Source of the DNA: JAFGMQ01 sp036733345
Lineage (GTDB): Bacteria > Desulfobacterota > DSM-4660 > Desulfatiglandales > Desulfatiglandaceae
NCBI GenBank assembly: GCA_036733345.1
Contig: DAINAR010000006.1
Coordinates: forward strand, 29,257-93,256
Reading direction: 5' to 3'
Length of the DNA: 64,000 nt
Both the position numbers and the translations under genes were made by a program. Shown here one piece after another: positions 53,193-62,823 of the stretch. The first letter of the stretch is position 1; every line of letters begins with the position of its first letter. The notes beneath the pieces are model-generated. The model worked only from the letters and a program-made list of their open reading frames with translations, ran no database searches and was not told the origin of the DNA.

Positions 53193-54521
53193 ATGATTCA
53201 AAATCCTTGGGAAACTAAGAAAAAATCGAAATTTCGATATAATTTCCGTGGTTGGATCATCATAGCAATCTGCATGATCGCCATGATCCTTGTTTATGGT
53301 ATCCGACATTCATTTGCCGTTTTTTTTTCACCCATTCTTAAAGAGTTTAACTGGACCCGGGCTGACGTATCCTTCATGCTGTCGCTGAATGTCCTGGTTT
53401 ATGGATTCCTTGCACCATTGCCTAGTATAATAGCAAAGCGCTTTAACCCCAAGAGGATGATGATACTTGGCGTAATCATACTTGGGATGGCAACGGGAAG
53501 TTGCTCCATGGCCACCGAACTTTGGCACTTTTACGTTCTTTTCGGAGTATTAATGCCACTGGGAACGGCATTTTGTGGGTGGCCAATGATTGGCCCGGCT
53601 CTGATGAACTGGTTTATTTCAAAGCGTGGACTTGTGCTCGGTTTGGGCCAAGTAGGTGGAGGTTTAAGTTTTGGTTATGGTATTTTGGTGGAGCGTTCTA
53701 TTCTACTCTTCGGGTGGCGCTGCAGTTTTCTAATTTTAACCGGTATGTTAATTGTTATTCTCCTTACGCTTTATCTGTTTTGGTTTCACTTCCGCCCTGG
53801 AGACATTGGGCAAAAAGCTTATGGATCTGATGAAGAACAGGAAACCAGTGACACACAGTTGGAAAAAACCTTCCACATAGAAAGCGAGAAACCCAGCTAT
53901 CAATTGCGATATATCATCCTGAGCCGCCAAGCCTGGCTCTTAATGATTTCTTATGCCCTTTTTTGGGGGATGGCTGTCTATGTTATGATAGCACATCAGG
54001 TGAAATTCATGGAAGATGCAGGTTTTGAGAGCGTGTTTGCCGTTTCAATTTCGGCTTTTCTTGGAATCACCCTAGCTTTAGGACAGCTTTCCGGTTTTGT
54101 TTCAGACTGGATAGGTCGAGAGAAAACCGGGACTCTCGCTTCGATCCTTTGCGTAGTAGCACTAGTTTGTTTAATCTCTGTGCATAACCCTAAGCAGTCT
54201 TATCTATTATATATATACGCGCCCTGTTTTGGCTTCGGAGCAGGTCTTTTTACCACGACAATCATAGCAGGGGCTGCCGACATATTCGCGGGTCAAAATT
54301 TTGGAGTAATGGCTGGCCTGTTGCTTACCGGTATGGGGATTGGAGGCTTGATTGGTCCCTTTTTCGCAGGGTATTCTTTTGATGTATTAGGAAGTTACAT
54401 CCCATCTTTTATTATTTCTATATTCAGTATTTTGTTGTCGTGTATCAGCTTCTGGCTCGCCGGGCCAAGAAAAGGCTGTTACAGCTTCATGACTCACCTT
54501 AGTAAGCCTCTGCCTAAGTAA
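53193..54521 (+). CDS. MFS transporter (monocarboxylate/OFA-like), second copy
   Basis: A 442-aa protein with about 12 hydrophobic segments. Helix 1 GIRHSFAVFFSPILKEFNWTR and GQLSGFVSDWIGREKTGT in the second half are typical. Starts MIQNPWE (ATG 53193; a TTG 12 nt earlier is possible). It is co-oriented with the alcohol dehydrogenase, probably the same transcript. It resembles the first MFS of the cluster in kind. Substrate not determinable. Confidence 0.87.
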   Translation: MIQNPWETKKKSKFRYNFRGWIIIAICMIAMILVYGIRHSFAVFFSPILKEFNWTRADVSFMLSLNVLVYGFLAPLPSIIAKRFNPKRMMILGVIILGMATGSCSMATELWHFYVLFGVLMPLGTAFCGWPMIGPALMNWFISKRGLVLGLGQVGGGLSFGYGILVERSILLFGWRCSFLILTGMLIVILLTLYLFWFHFRPGDIGQKAYGSDEEQETSDTQLEKTFHIESEKPSYQLRYIILSRQAWLLMISYALFWGMAVYVMIAHQVKFMEDAGFESVFAVSISAFLGITLALGQLSGFVSDWIGREKTGTLASILCVVALVCLISVHNPKQSYLLYIYAPCFGFGAGLFTTTIIAGAADIFAGQNFGVMAGLLLTGMGIGGLIGPFFAGYSFDVLGSYIPSFIISIFSILLSCISFWLAGPRKGCYSFMTHLSKPLPK

Positions 54522-54884
54522 TGTCTCGAAGTAGCTGTTAAACGCAAGCCTGTTATTGCTTCAATTTAAGTTAGCAGTCCTGTGTGGGAGGCAGAATGCA
54601 CAACACCCTTGCTGATTGTGGAAAACAATTCTTGTAAGGTTTATTCAATCGGCGTTGTTTGATTCTTCACGATAATCGGGCTGAATGAAGAGGGGTGCCT
54701 GGTTGCCCGATGGCTAGCCTAACTTTCCCGACACCATATGTCCAAGCCAAGTTCAAACTTCGCGGTTCAACAAAAGCGAGGATGGTATTAAGACTTTATA
54801 TAGCTATCTCAACCCGATATTTTCATTTGATATCAAGATTAGGTACCAAGAGAGTGAATGGTCAGTTCGCTTGAGGATGAAAGA
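54522..54884. other. Intergenic region between MFS and SDR genes, first part
   Basis: No ORF supported. Further TATC/GATA half-sites occur (GCTATCTCAACCCGATA near 54808), which may be extra weak activator sites. Confidence 0.4.
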
Positions 54885-54945
54885 TATCGATTAGATAGCA
54901 TAAGAGATCAAAAAGATAGCTATGGGTATCAATTAGATAGCATAA
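54885..54945. promoter_or_regulatory. Tandem upstream activating sequences of the sigma-54 promoter
   Basis: TATCGATTAGATAGCATAA at 54885-54903 and TATCAATTAGATAGCATAA at 54927-54945: 18 of 19 bases identical, spaced 42 bp (four helical turns). Each has a TATC-N5-GATA dyad. They lie about 95-140 bp upstream of the expected transcription start, the usual enhancer distance. Confidence 0.65.
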
Positions 54946-55003
54946 AAAGAATTAGGTAAATCATTCTTTGCTGTAACTTCCTATTATTAGATCGAAATAT
55001 TGA

Positions 55004-55020
55004 TTGGCACAAGGCTTGCA
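55004..55020 (+). promoter_or_regulatory. Sigma-54 (-24/-12) promoter, full consensus
   Basis: TTGGCAC-AAGGC-TTGCA matches TGGCAC-N5-TTGCA at every conserved base. It lies about 175 bp before the SDR gene and probably drives the SDR, Liv-type transporter and perhaps the ligase genes. Confidence 0.8.
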
Positions 55021-55195
55021 AATTATATAAATCAAGAACTGGGTATTTTGAACATTTTTTATTTCTAAACAATTCTTAGGTTAGGAAGTGTTCCTGCCTA
55101 CGTTCTAAATGGTAGATGTCATAATTGAAGACATCCACATGTCAACATAATTTTGAATCGCTTGGAGTGCAGAGCTATTCGGGGGAAATGTGAAA

Positions 55196-55960
55196 ATGGA
55201 TACGGCTTTTTCTATAAATGACAAAGTAGCAATTGTCACAGGTGGCTCTTCTGGGATTGGCTTTGAGATTTGCAGGAAATTTTCTCAAGAGAAGGCGCAC
55301 GTCGTAATAGCTGACATTATTGAGGAGCGGTCAGTCCAGGCTTGTGAAATGATAAAAAATGAATGCGGTAATGCAATTGCGATTAAAACAGATGTTACGA
55401 GCAAAGAGAGCGTTGATAAACTCATTGAGCGGACTTTAGGCGAATATTCAAGAGTCGATATCCTTGTAAACTGTGCAGGAATCAATATTAGAAAGCCATA
55501 TATAGAATATTCTGAGAAGGAATGGGATTTGATACTTAGTGTTAATCTGAAAGGTGTTTTTCTTGTTTCTCAGGCTGTGGGTAGAATCATGATAAGCCAG
55601 CGGAAGGGAAAAGTGATCAACATATCTTCCGTACTGGAAAAAATTGGACAAGAAGCCCGAGGGCCTTATGCTGCTAGCAAAGGTGGAGTAGCCCAGCTCA
55701 CGAAGGTACTGGCACTTGAATGGGCACCTTATAATATTAACGTAAACTGTATAGCTCCAGGATTTATCAAAACACCCCTTATTGCAAGCGTAATAGAGCA
55801 GGACAAGTCTTTTGAAGAATTTATAAACCAAAACATTCCACTTCGTAGACTTGGGGTTCCAGAGGATGTTGCTTTTGCTGCCTTATATCTGGCATCAGAA
55901 GCTTCTTCCTATGTTACTGGCCAGTCATTTTTTATAGATGGAGGATGGACTACTCGTTAG
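55196..55960 (+). CDS. Short-chain dehydrogenase/reductase (SDR), second copy
   Basis: A 254-aa classical SDR. ATG 55196 is used (MDTAFSINDKVAIVTGG; GTG 6 nt earlier is possible). Cofactor motif TGGSSGIGFE, NAG motif NCAGINI, catalytic INISSVL...YAASKGG, and the ending SSYVTGQSFFIDGGW. First gene after the sigma-54 promoter. It probably acts on a hydroxy- or keto-intermediate, perhaps a 3-hydroxyacyl-CoA in the absence of a dedicated dehydrogenase. Confidence 0.92.
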   Translation: MDTAFSINDKVAIVTGGSSGIGFEICRKFSQEKAHVVIADIIEERSVQACEMIKNECGNAIAIKTDVTSKESVDKLIERTLGEYSRVDILVNCAGINIRKPYIEYSEKEWDLILSVNLKGVFLVSQAVGRIMISQRKGKVINISSVLEKIGQEARGPYAASKGGVAQLTKVLALEWAPYNINVNCIAPGFIKTPLIASVIEQDKSFEEFINQNIPLRRLGVPEDVAFAALYLASEASSYVTGQSFFIDGGWTTR

Positions 55961-56081
55961 AATCAATAACTTAACGCTAAATTGAAAGGTATTTGTATAT
56001 ATATATGTATGAGAATTATCTTTGGACAAATAGTTGGCAAATGAATCAAAAAACATTTGGTAATTTAAGGAGGAGTAAAAA

Positions 56082-57281
56082 ATGAGAAGATTGACAGTTG
56101 CACTACTGGTGAGTGTTTTAGCATTTGGAGTGGGTAGCTTTGGTAAGGCACAATCAGCTGAAGAAGGCGGTGTAGTTTTGATTGGCGATATGCAGCCCCT
56201 GAGTGGGGCAGCAGCCTACGATGGTGAACTTGGACACATGGGAACAGAAACCGCGGTGCAGGATATCAATGCCGCCGGTGGAAGAATAATTGGTGGTAAG
56301 CACTATACTTTTGTAACAAAGTGTTATGACCATCATTATACATCTGAGGGCGGAGCGACAGCTGCAAATAAGCTGGTCTTCGGCGACAAGGTCAAATACA
56401 TAGCAGCTCCTATCGGTTCAGCTCCAACGCTGGCTGCTCAGGCAATCACAGAAAAAAATGGCGTCATACTTTTAGCAACCGGTTGGCATAAAGATGTTTT
56501 AGGGCCTAAAAAGCCGTTAACATTTAGGGAATATATGTCTCCTGACGGATTTGCGGATGCTCTTGTTAGGTGGGTAGGTAAGGAACACCCGGAAGTAAAA
56601 AGAGTTGCCATATTAACAGCAAATGATGCCACTGGCTATGATTCAGCCAGGGCTGCAAAGGCTTCATGGAAAGAGTTTGGCGTAGAAGTATTCAGGGCAG
56701 ATTTCTTCGAGAGAGAAACCTCTGACTTTTATCCCTACCTCGCCAGATATATTAATGCCAAGGTTGATGCAATCGATATGCCTGGCATAGCTTCCGAACA
56801 TGAAGGGCTTATAGCAAAACAGGCAAGAGAACTTGGCTTTAAGGGTATGCTGCTGGGGAACGGGATGTCACCAAAAGTTGTAGCAGATATTGCCGGTAAG
56901 GATGCAGAAGGCTATATTGTGCGTCAGGGTGTGCCGTTTGGCTCAAAATTTGCGACTCCTGCTGAGGAGGCGTGGAATAATAAATATAAAAAAGAGCGTA
57001 ATTTGAAAGGTGATATGTCTTTCCTCGCCCTGTCAGCATATGATGCAGTATGGATGCTCGTTAAGGCTATGGAAGTAGCTGGTACTGTTGATGATACAAA
57101 AAAAGTAGCCGAAGTGATGGAGAATCTGGAGTACGAGTTGCCGCTGGCCGGAGTAAAAACAAGGTATCAGGGCCAGGAAACTTATGGGATCAAAAGACAA
57201 CTGTCTAGGCCGATATATTTTCAACAGTACAAAGACGGTAAATGGGTTGTTGTGGGCTCGGCGATGCCAGTAATACCGTAA
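56082..57281 (+). CDS. Liv/HAA-type ABC transporter substrate-binding protein
   Basis: A 399-aa periplasmic binding protein. A signal peptide (basic MRRLTVALL, hydrophobic to about residue 26) is followed by the type I fold start GVVLIGDMQPLSGAAAYDGELGHMGTE and KYIAAPIGSAPTLAAQAITE. The AAGGAGGAG site gives a firm start. Members bind branched-chain amino acids, urea, or carboxylates and aromatic acids. The adjacent catabolic enzymes suggest an organic acid. Confidence 0.9.
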   Translation: MRRLTVALLVSVLAFGVGSFGKAQSAEEGGVVLIGDMQPLSGAAAYDGELGHMGTETAVQDINAAGGRIIGGKHYTFVTKCYDHHYTSEGGATAANKLVFGDKVKYIAAPIGSAPTLAAQAITEKNGVILLATGWHKDVLGPKKPLTFREYMSPDGFADALVRWVGKEHPEVKRVAILTANDATGYDSARAAKASWKEFGVEVFRADFFERETSDFYPYLARYINAKVDAIDMPGIASEHEGLIAKQARELGFKGMLLGNGMSPKVVADIAGKDAEGYIVRQGVPFGSKFATPAEEAWNNKYKKERNLKGDMSFLALSAYDAVWMLVKAMEVAGTVDDTKKVAEVMENLEYELPLAGVKTRYQGQETYGIKRQLSRPIYFQQYKDGKWVVVGSAMPVIP

Positions 57282-57440
57282 GTGAAGTATACATAAACGG
57301 CATCATGAGGTATTTATGTCCCATACATAAATGAGTTGCTGAAGTTTTAAACCTTTAAAATAGAAGACCTCTCTGTAAAGGGACTATTGGTAATAATTTA
57401 AGATGGAAGAGCGGAGAACCCGCTCAGAGGTGGCTGGAAG

Positions 57441-58307
57441 ATGGGCTTTTATATGATAATGCAGGGTTTTCAGAACAGCATGGTGTTAAGCGGAATTTAC
57501 ATACTGGGGGCCTTGGGCATTAGTTTAGTTCTTGGTGTGCTGCATATAGTGAATTTTGCTCACGGTTCAATACTCATGATAGGCGGCTTTTTAGCTTATA
57601 CGGCATCTGTACTGTTGGGTATTAATTATATATTGGCAATATTGATAGCAGTGATCTTAACTGCGCTGATGGGCGCACTTACTCAAAGGTATCTTTACGG
57701 TCAATTTTTCCCCGAGGTTTTGCCTGTGGTGCTTGTTGCTGTAGGGCTTACTGAAATTCTGCAGCAGGGTGCTATCGTGATTTGGGGTGCGGCTCCCGTA
57801 TCTGTTCCATCTATTGTCAGTGGCTCGTTCCGGTTGGGAGGAGCTTACATGTCAAACGAAAGATTACTGGTGGTTGGGATTTCTGTTTTACTTATAATCG
57901 GGCTGTTTCTGTTCTTATATAAAACTAATTATGGTCGTGCATTGCGTGCTATTGCTCAGGATCAGGACGGAGCTATTCTTATGGGTGTCAACATTAAGAA
58001 AGTTTCTATACTTGGCATGGCTATAGCGTGTGGTTTAGCTGGAGCAGCCGGTTCACTTGTAGCGCCGGTTTTCAATGTAAGTTCCTCCATGGGAGTTGGG
58101 TATTTGATGAAGGCCTTCGCGATAGCTATTATGGGGGGCTTAGGCAATCTCCCAGGGACAGTATTGGCAGGAATAGTAATCGGACTGGTAGAAGGTTATG
58201 GATTTATGTTTATTGGTCAGCTTTCTACTCTGATTGTTTTCGCCTTGGTTCTATTGATATTGATAATTAAACCCACAGGGTTGCTTCCAGGCACTCTGTT
58301 CGAATGA
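57441..58307 (+). CDS. Branched-chain amino-acid-type ABC permease, LivH family
   Basis: A 288-aa integral membrane protein with about eight helices. It contains GISLVLGVLHIVNFAHGSILMIGG near the N-terminus and RAIAQDQDGAILMGVNIKKV, the LivH coupling region, then GGLGNLPGTVLAGIVIGLVEG. It ends 4 nt into the next permease gene. Membrane partner of LivM-type permease below. Confidence 0.9.
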   Translation: MGFYMIMQGFQNSMVLSGIYILGALGISLVLGVLHIVNFAHGSILMIGGFLAYTASVLLGINYILAILIAVILTALMGALTQRYLYGQFFPEVLPVVLVAVGLTEILQQGAIVIWGAAPVSVPSIVSGSFRLGGAYMSNERLLVVGISVLLIIGLFLFLYKTNYGRALRAIAQDQDGAILMGVNIKKVSILGMAIACGLAGAAGSLVAPVFNVSSSMGVGYLMKAFAIAIMGGLGNLPGTVLAGIVIGLVEGYGFMFIGQLSTLIVFALVLLILIIKPTGLLPGTLFE

Positions 58308-59335
58308 TGAAAAAAATGACAAATTTTACACAACAAGAAAAGAAGATGCAAATGCAGACGATCAAAGGAAAAGAAAGGCCGCGGATAACTCCAAAGAGGG
58401 TTGTGTTAACGTTATTAATCTTCGCATTGATGCTGCTGCTACCAAAGATTATAAGCAATGAATACTGGCTTCATGTAATTATTGGGACGGGAATAGTCAG
58501 CATCACTGTGATAGGGCTTCGGATACTGATGCAGACAGGGCCAGTTTCATTTGCACAGGCAGGTTTCATGGCAGTCGGTGGTTATACCTCTGCATTACTG
58601 GTAATGAAACTTGGAATCAGTTTTTGGATTTCTCTCTTCTTTGCCGGAATAGTTGCAGCCTGTGTAGGGTGTTTGCTCGGCTGGCCTGCCTTACGATTAA
58701 AAGCTGATTACTTCTTCCTGGTATCTTTTTGCATGGGCGAAGTTATAAGATTGTTCTTCAATTTTGTCGGGGTAGATTTATTTGGTGGTCCTACCGGATT
58801 GGCCTCTATTCCTCCGCCCGACCCTGTTTTAGGAATTGAAATTATTTCAAAAACGTCTTTCTTTTATTTAGTCTTTTTATTTGTATGCCTTGCAATGCTC
58901 CTATCACACAGCATAGACAGGTCGCGTATTGCAACAATTTTCTCAGCAATAAAGGATAGGGATGATTTAGCAGCATCTCTGGGCATAAATGTTATAAAAT
59001 ATAAGGTACTTGCTTTTGGTATCAGCTGTTTTTTAGCGGGCATTTCCGGGGCCCTTTACGCTCATTATTATACCTGTATAAGCCCCACATGTTTTACCGT
59101 TACTCAGTCAGTTAATACATTGGCTTACACGGTAGTAGGTGGAATTGGTTCTTTCCTGGGTCCCCTGCTCGGCACTGCTTTCTTAAGGGTCGTTGGTGAA
59201 TTAGTTCGCACCTTTGGAGATTATGAAGTTATGGTTGCAGGAGTCGCTTTAATATTAGTAGTAAAGGGGCTTCCTAAAGGCATTATCAGCATACCCTCGT
59301 ATTTCAGAGGTAGTAGAAACCTTAATGGAAAATAA
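58304..59335 (+). CDS. Branched-chain amino-acid-type ABC permease, LivM family
   Basis: A 343-aa permease with about nine helices. Contains QTGPVSFAQAGFMAVGGYTSALL, the LivM coupling motif FSAIKDRDDLAASLGINVIKYK and GGIGSFLGPLLGTAFL. An N-terminal 25-residue polar extension is present. The start overlaps the LivH-type gene by 4 nt (ATGA), so the two are coupled. Confidence 0.9.
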   Translation: MMKKMTNFTQQEKKMQMQTIKGKERPRITPKRVVLTLLIFALMLLLPKIISNEYWLHVIIGTGIVSITVIGLRILMQTGPVSFAQAGFMAVGGYTSALLVMKLGISFWISLFFAGIVAACVGCLLGWPALRLKADYFFLVSFCMGEVIRLFFNFVGVDLFGGPTGLASIPPPDPVLGIEIISKTSFFYLVFLFVCLAMLLSHSIDRSRIATIFSAIKDRDDLAASLGINVIKYKVLAFGISCFLAGISGALYAHYYTCISPTCFTVTQSVNTLAYTVVGGIGSFLGPLLGTAFLRVVGELVRTFGDYEVMVAGVALILVVKGLPKGIISIPSYFRGSRNLNGK

Positions 59336-59350
59336 GTAACGGTTAAAAAA

Positions 59351-60106
59351 ATGATATTACTTAATATTGATGGAATTACCAAGAAATTTGGAGCTCTGGC
59401 AGCTGTCGATAATTTTAGCTGCGATGTTATAAAGGGAGAATGCCATGCATTAATCGGCCCCAACGGTGCTGGGAAGACCACAACATTCAACATGATAGCG
59501 GGTTATCTCCGTCCTACCAAAGGAAAGATCTTTTTTAATGGAGAAAATATTGCCGGGCTGAAACCGCATGTGATTGCACGAAAAGGAATTGCGCGTACTT
59601 TTCAAATACGTGTTCTTTTTGATAGTCTTTCAGTCTTAGAGAATATGATGGCGGCATGCCATTTGAAGTCGAGTAGTGTATTCATAGATATGGTGTTCCA
59701 GACACGCCATTCACATGAAGAGAATAAAAGGCTGGAACAACTATCGCTTGAGCTGTTAGAAATCGTGGGATTAAGTGATTTCAGTGAAGTCCCGGCCGGT
59801 ACTTTAGGGCATGTTGCACAAGGCAAGCTTGGTTTAGGCATGGCTCTAGCTATGGAGCCGCAAGTATTATTACTTGATGAGCCTGTATCGGGTATGACCC
59901 CCAGTGAGACTGAAGAGATGTTGCATTTGATTAAACAAACACTACAGCGCGGAATTACAGTTCTGCTGGTGGAACACAATATGAAGGCAGTAATGAGCGT
60001 CGCTGACAGGATTACAGTGCTTGATTTTGGGCAAAAGATTGCGGAAGGAGCCCCTAACGACATAATAAATAACCCTGATGTAATAAAGGCTTACTTGGGA
60101 GAATAA
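59351..60106 (+). CDS. ABC transporter ATPase, LivG family
   Basis: A 251-aa ATPase with Walker A GPNGAGKTTTFN, the LivG loop GIARTFQIRVLFDSLSVLENM, a divergent signature TLGHVAQGKLGLGMALA (LS-G-Q is replaced), and Walker B LLLDEPVSGMTPSE. It pairs with the LivF-type ATPase 4 nt later. Confidence 0.92.
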   Translation: MILLNIDGITKKFGALAAVDNFSCDVIKGECHALIGPNGAGKTTTFNMIAGYLRPTKGKIFFNGENIAGLKPHVIARKGIARTFQIRVLFDSLSVLENMMAACHLKSSSVFIDMVFQTRHSHEENKRLEQLSLELLEIVGLSDFSEVPAGTLGHVAQGKLGLGMALAMEPQVLLLDEPVSGMTPSETEEMLHLIKQTLQRGITVLLVEHNMKAVMSVADRITVLDFGQKIAEGAPNDIINNPDVIKAYLGE

Positions 60107-60110
60107 AGCG

Positions 60111-60818
60111 ATGCTGCTTCAATTGAAAGATATAGATGTAAAATATGGTCAGGCGGAGGCTGTAAAGGGAGTTTCCATTAATGTAGAAGAGGGAGAATTC
60201 ATTTCCATTATTGGAAGTAATGGCGCTGGCAAGAGCACTATACTAAGAACTGTATCCGGACTGAAAAGAGCAAATTCAGGAGAGATCTGGTTTGAAGGAA
60301 AGCGAATAGATAAATTATCAACTGTAGAAATTGTCAGAGCTGGCCTCATTCATGTTCCCCAGGGGAGGCATATATTTCCATATATGACTGTCATGGATAA
60401 TATCTTAATGGGTGCCTTTTTAGAGTCAAATAAGGCTGAAATTAACAATAGACTAAATCAGGTGTTCAGTTATTTCCCCATTTTAAAAAATAGGAAAGAA
60501 CAGCGGGCAGGAAGTCTGAGTGGGGGTGAGCAGCAAATGCTTGTTATGGGAAGATCTTTGATGCTCAAACCGAAATTATTGCTTATTGACGAGCCTTCCC
60601 TCGGATTGTCTCCTATCGTAGTAAAACAGATTTTTTCAATTGTCGAAAATATTTTTGAAAGTGGAATTTCTATATTGTTAGTGGAACAGAATGTTCGTTT
60701 GGCTTTTAAGGTCAGTCAAAGGAGCTATGTTTTAGAAACAGGTCGGATCGTTTTGAAAGGGGACAGTAAGGATCTGGAGGCTGATGAACGAATAAGGACA
60801 GCCTATTTAGGCGGATAA
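60111..60818 (+). CDS. ABC transporter ATPase, LivF family
   Basis: A 235-aa ATPase with Walker A GSNGAGKST, LivF-specific IHVPQGRHIFPYMTV, signature LSGGEQQMLVMGRSL and Walker B LLIDEPSLGLSP. It ends the five-gene import operon of binding protein, LivH, LivM, LivG and LivF types. Confidence 0.93.
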   Translation: MLLQLKDIDVKYGQAEAVKGVSINVEEGEFISIIGSNGAGKSTILRTVSGLKRANSGEIWFEGKRIDKLSTVEIVRAGLIHVPQGRHIFPYMTVMDNILMGAFLESNKAEINNRLNQVFSYFPILKNRKEQRAGSLSGGEQQMLVMGRSLMLKPKLLLIDEPSLGLSPIVVKQIFSIVENIFESGISILLVEQNVRLAFKVSQRSYVLETGRIVLKGDSKDLEADERIRTAYLGG

Positions 60819-61145
60819 AGTGTTTGAATTGCAAAAGGTAGTTCAGTGGCCTCCTACTTGAGAGGCATGAGAGAGCAAACCGAGCAGAGATGGGCGCAAC
60901 ATTAGAAACCATCTGTAGGGATTTATTGGTGCTCGAATTAGGAAATCAGGGATACAATGGATAATTCATGGTGGACAGACTGTTTTTACCCTTTGATCTC
61001 TTATTATGAGCAGCCTGTGAAGAATATTTTGGAACTACTTTCCAATCCATTAACTTCCTGATTTTCAAAATAATAAACAGGCCTATAATTAGATAATATT
61101 TCTCATTTTTTGTGATTTTTTAAATGGCAATTATGGAGGATTACC
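60819..61145. other. Intergenic stretch without recognised feature
   Basis: Between the LivF-type gene and the acyl-CoA ligase. No clear promoter, hairpin or ORF. The ligase has a GGAGG site just before its ATG. Confidence 0.4.
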
Positions 61146-62732
61146 ATGTCATATGAAAGAACCCTGTTCCAGCTTCTCAAGAGGCTTGAGCATGAATTAA
61201 ATACAGCAATAATTTATAATGAAGAAGAGCTTACATACCGGCAACTGGCAAGAGAGGCTGAATTGATAGCGGCAAATCTGATGCAATCTTGTGGCATTGT
61301 ACAGGGAGATAGGATAGCTATATTGCTGCCAAACAGGCCCGAGTTTGTTTCATCTTTTTTTGCTGTATCGCTGCTGGGTGGCATCGCTGTCCCTATAGGA
61401 ACGCGGGTTGGTGAGATGGAACTCGAATACATACTCTCTCACTCAGAAGCAAGAGTCGTAATTACAATAGCAGATTACGAAAATAATGACTACTCGCAAG
61501 TTGTTCAAAATATGCGTAGCAAATTGTCCAATCTGGAACACATCTTCAGCATAGGTGCAAGCAAGTCTACTTCTATTCGAAACTTTTCAGAGCTAAGACA
61601 GCAATGTGACATGAATTTATTTAGGAAACATTTTGAAAATTATCAGAAAGAGGCATCATCCAAGGATGTATGTCTGATCCTTTATACCTCCGGAACTACC
61701 GGCGCACCAAAAGGTGTCATGCTTTCTACCAATAACATTATTTCGACGGTGGACAGGATAAACCAGAAGGTGAAGGCCGCCATGGATGATAGGTATCTTG
61801 TTGTGGTGCCGATGACTTCTTCATTGGGTTGCGTAACTTCGATGCTAAGAGCTCTGCGTTCCGGGTCGGCTCTGGTGTTGATGGAGAAGTTTAAAGCAGT
61901 AGAGGTACTCAGAGAAATTGAAAGAAGAAAAGTAACAGTGCACGTTGGGGTTCCAACTATGTTTATTCTGGAATTGATGGAAATCGAGAAAGAAAATTCA
62001 AAATATGATTTATCTTCTGTGCGACAGGCTTTTGTGTCGGGTTCAGAATGTCCGGAAGACGTCATGTCAAGAATTGAGAAGGAAATGGGATGTCAGGTAA
62101 TTATCGGATATGGGCTAACAGAAACAACTTCTTATATCACAGTAACAAATCCTGATGATCCATTTAGAGTTAGAATTTCTACAGTCGGCTCTCCTATTCC
62201 TGGCGAAGAAATAAGTATAGTGAAAGAAGTAGAATCTATGGGTAACAACGATTCGGGAGAAATAGTGGTACGTGGAGAAAGCGTTATGGTGGGCTATTTC
62301 AAGGATCCTGAAAAGACTTCTGAAGACATAGACAGGGACGGATGGCTTCACACTGGTGACATTGGATGCTTCGACCAGGAGGGCAATCTTGTTTTTAAGG
62401 GGAGGAAGAAAGAGATGATTATCAGAGGGGGATATAATATTTATCCTGCAGAAATTGAGAATCTGCTATTGCGCCATGATAAGGTTGGGCAAGTTGCTGT
62501 GATTGGCATCCCTGATAGTGTGCTTGGTGAGAGGTCTGTGGTGTGTGTGGTTCCAAGTCCGGGTAGTTCCATTTCTAAGGATGAGGTCATCGACTATTGT
62601 AAACAGAGTCTTACGGATTATAAAATCCCTGATCTTGTATATATTTTTCAGTCATTTCCGATGACACATAATTCAAAAGTCAAAAAAACGCAGCTGAGGG
62701 AAGACATACTAAAAGACGTTGTGCTTAGATGA
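61146..62732 (+). CDS. Acyl-CoA ligase (ANL superfamily)
   Basis: A 528-aa AMP-forming ligase that activates a carboxylic acid as CoA thioester. P-loop is ILYTSGTTGAPKGVML (P-loop), VIIGYGLTETT, the hinge region DGWLHTGDIGCFDQEGNLVFKGRKKEMI, and the C-terminal catalytic Lys probably in HNSKVKKTQL. The motif set matches fatty acyl/aryl-CoA ligases. It probably activates the acid imported by the Liv-type system, giving the entry step of this cluster. Confidence 0.92.
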   Translation: MSYERTLFQLLKRLEHELNTAIIYNEEELTYRQLAREAELIAANLMQSCGIVQGDRIAILLPNRPEFVSSFFAVSLLGGIAVPIGTRVGEMELEYILSHSEARVVITIADYENNDYSQVVQNMRSKLSNLEHIFSIGASKSTSIRNFSELRQQCDMNLFRKHFENYQKEASSKDVCLILYTSGTTGAPKGVMLSTNNIISTVDRINQKVKAAMDDRYLVVVPMTSSLGCVTSMLRALRSGSALVLMEKFKAVEVLREIERRKVTVHVGVPTMFILELMEIEKENSKYDLSSVRQAFVSGSECPEDVMSRIEKEMGCQVIIGYGLTETTSYITVTNPDDPFRVRISTVGSPIPGEEISIVKEVESMGNNDSGEIVVRGESVMVGYFKDPEKTSEDIDRDGWLHTGDIGCFDQEGNLVFKGRKKEMIIRGGYNIYPAEIENLLLRHDKVGQVAVIGIPDSVLGERSVVCVVPSPGSSISKDEVIDYCKQSLTDYKIPDLVYIFQSFPMTHNSKVKKTQLREDILKDVVLR

Positions 62733-62823
62733 ACTTAAGCTGCGTTGTAGGAAACAACTATTTTAAATCAATAAGCTTGAAATATTGATCCAAAAAGCAA
62801 TCGAAATAAACTTGAAAGGCAAA

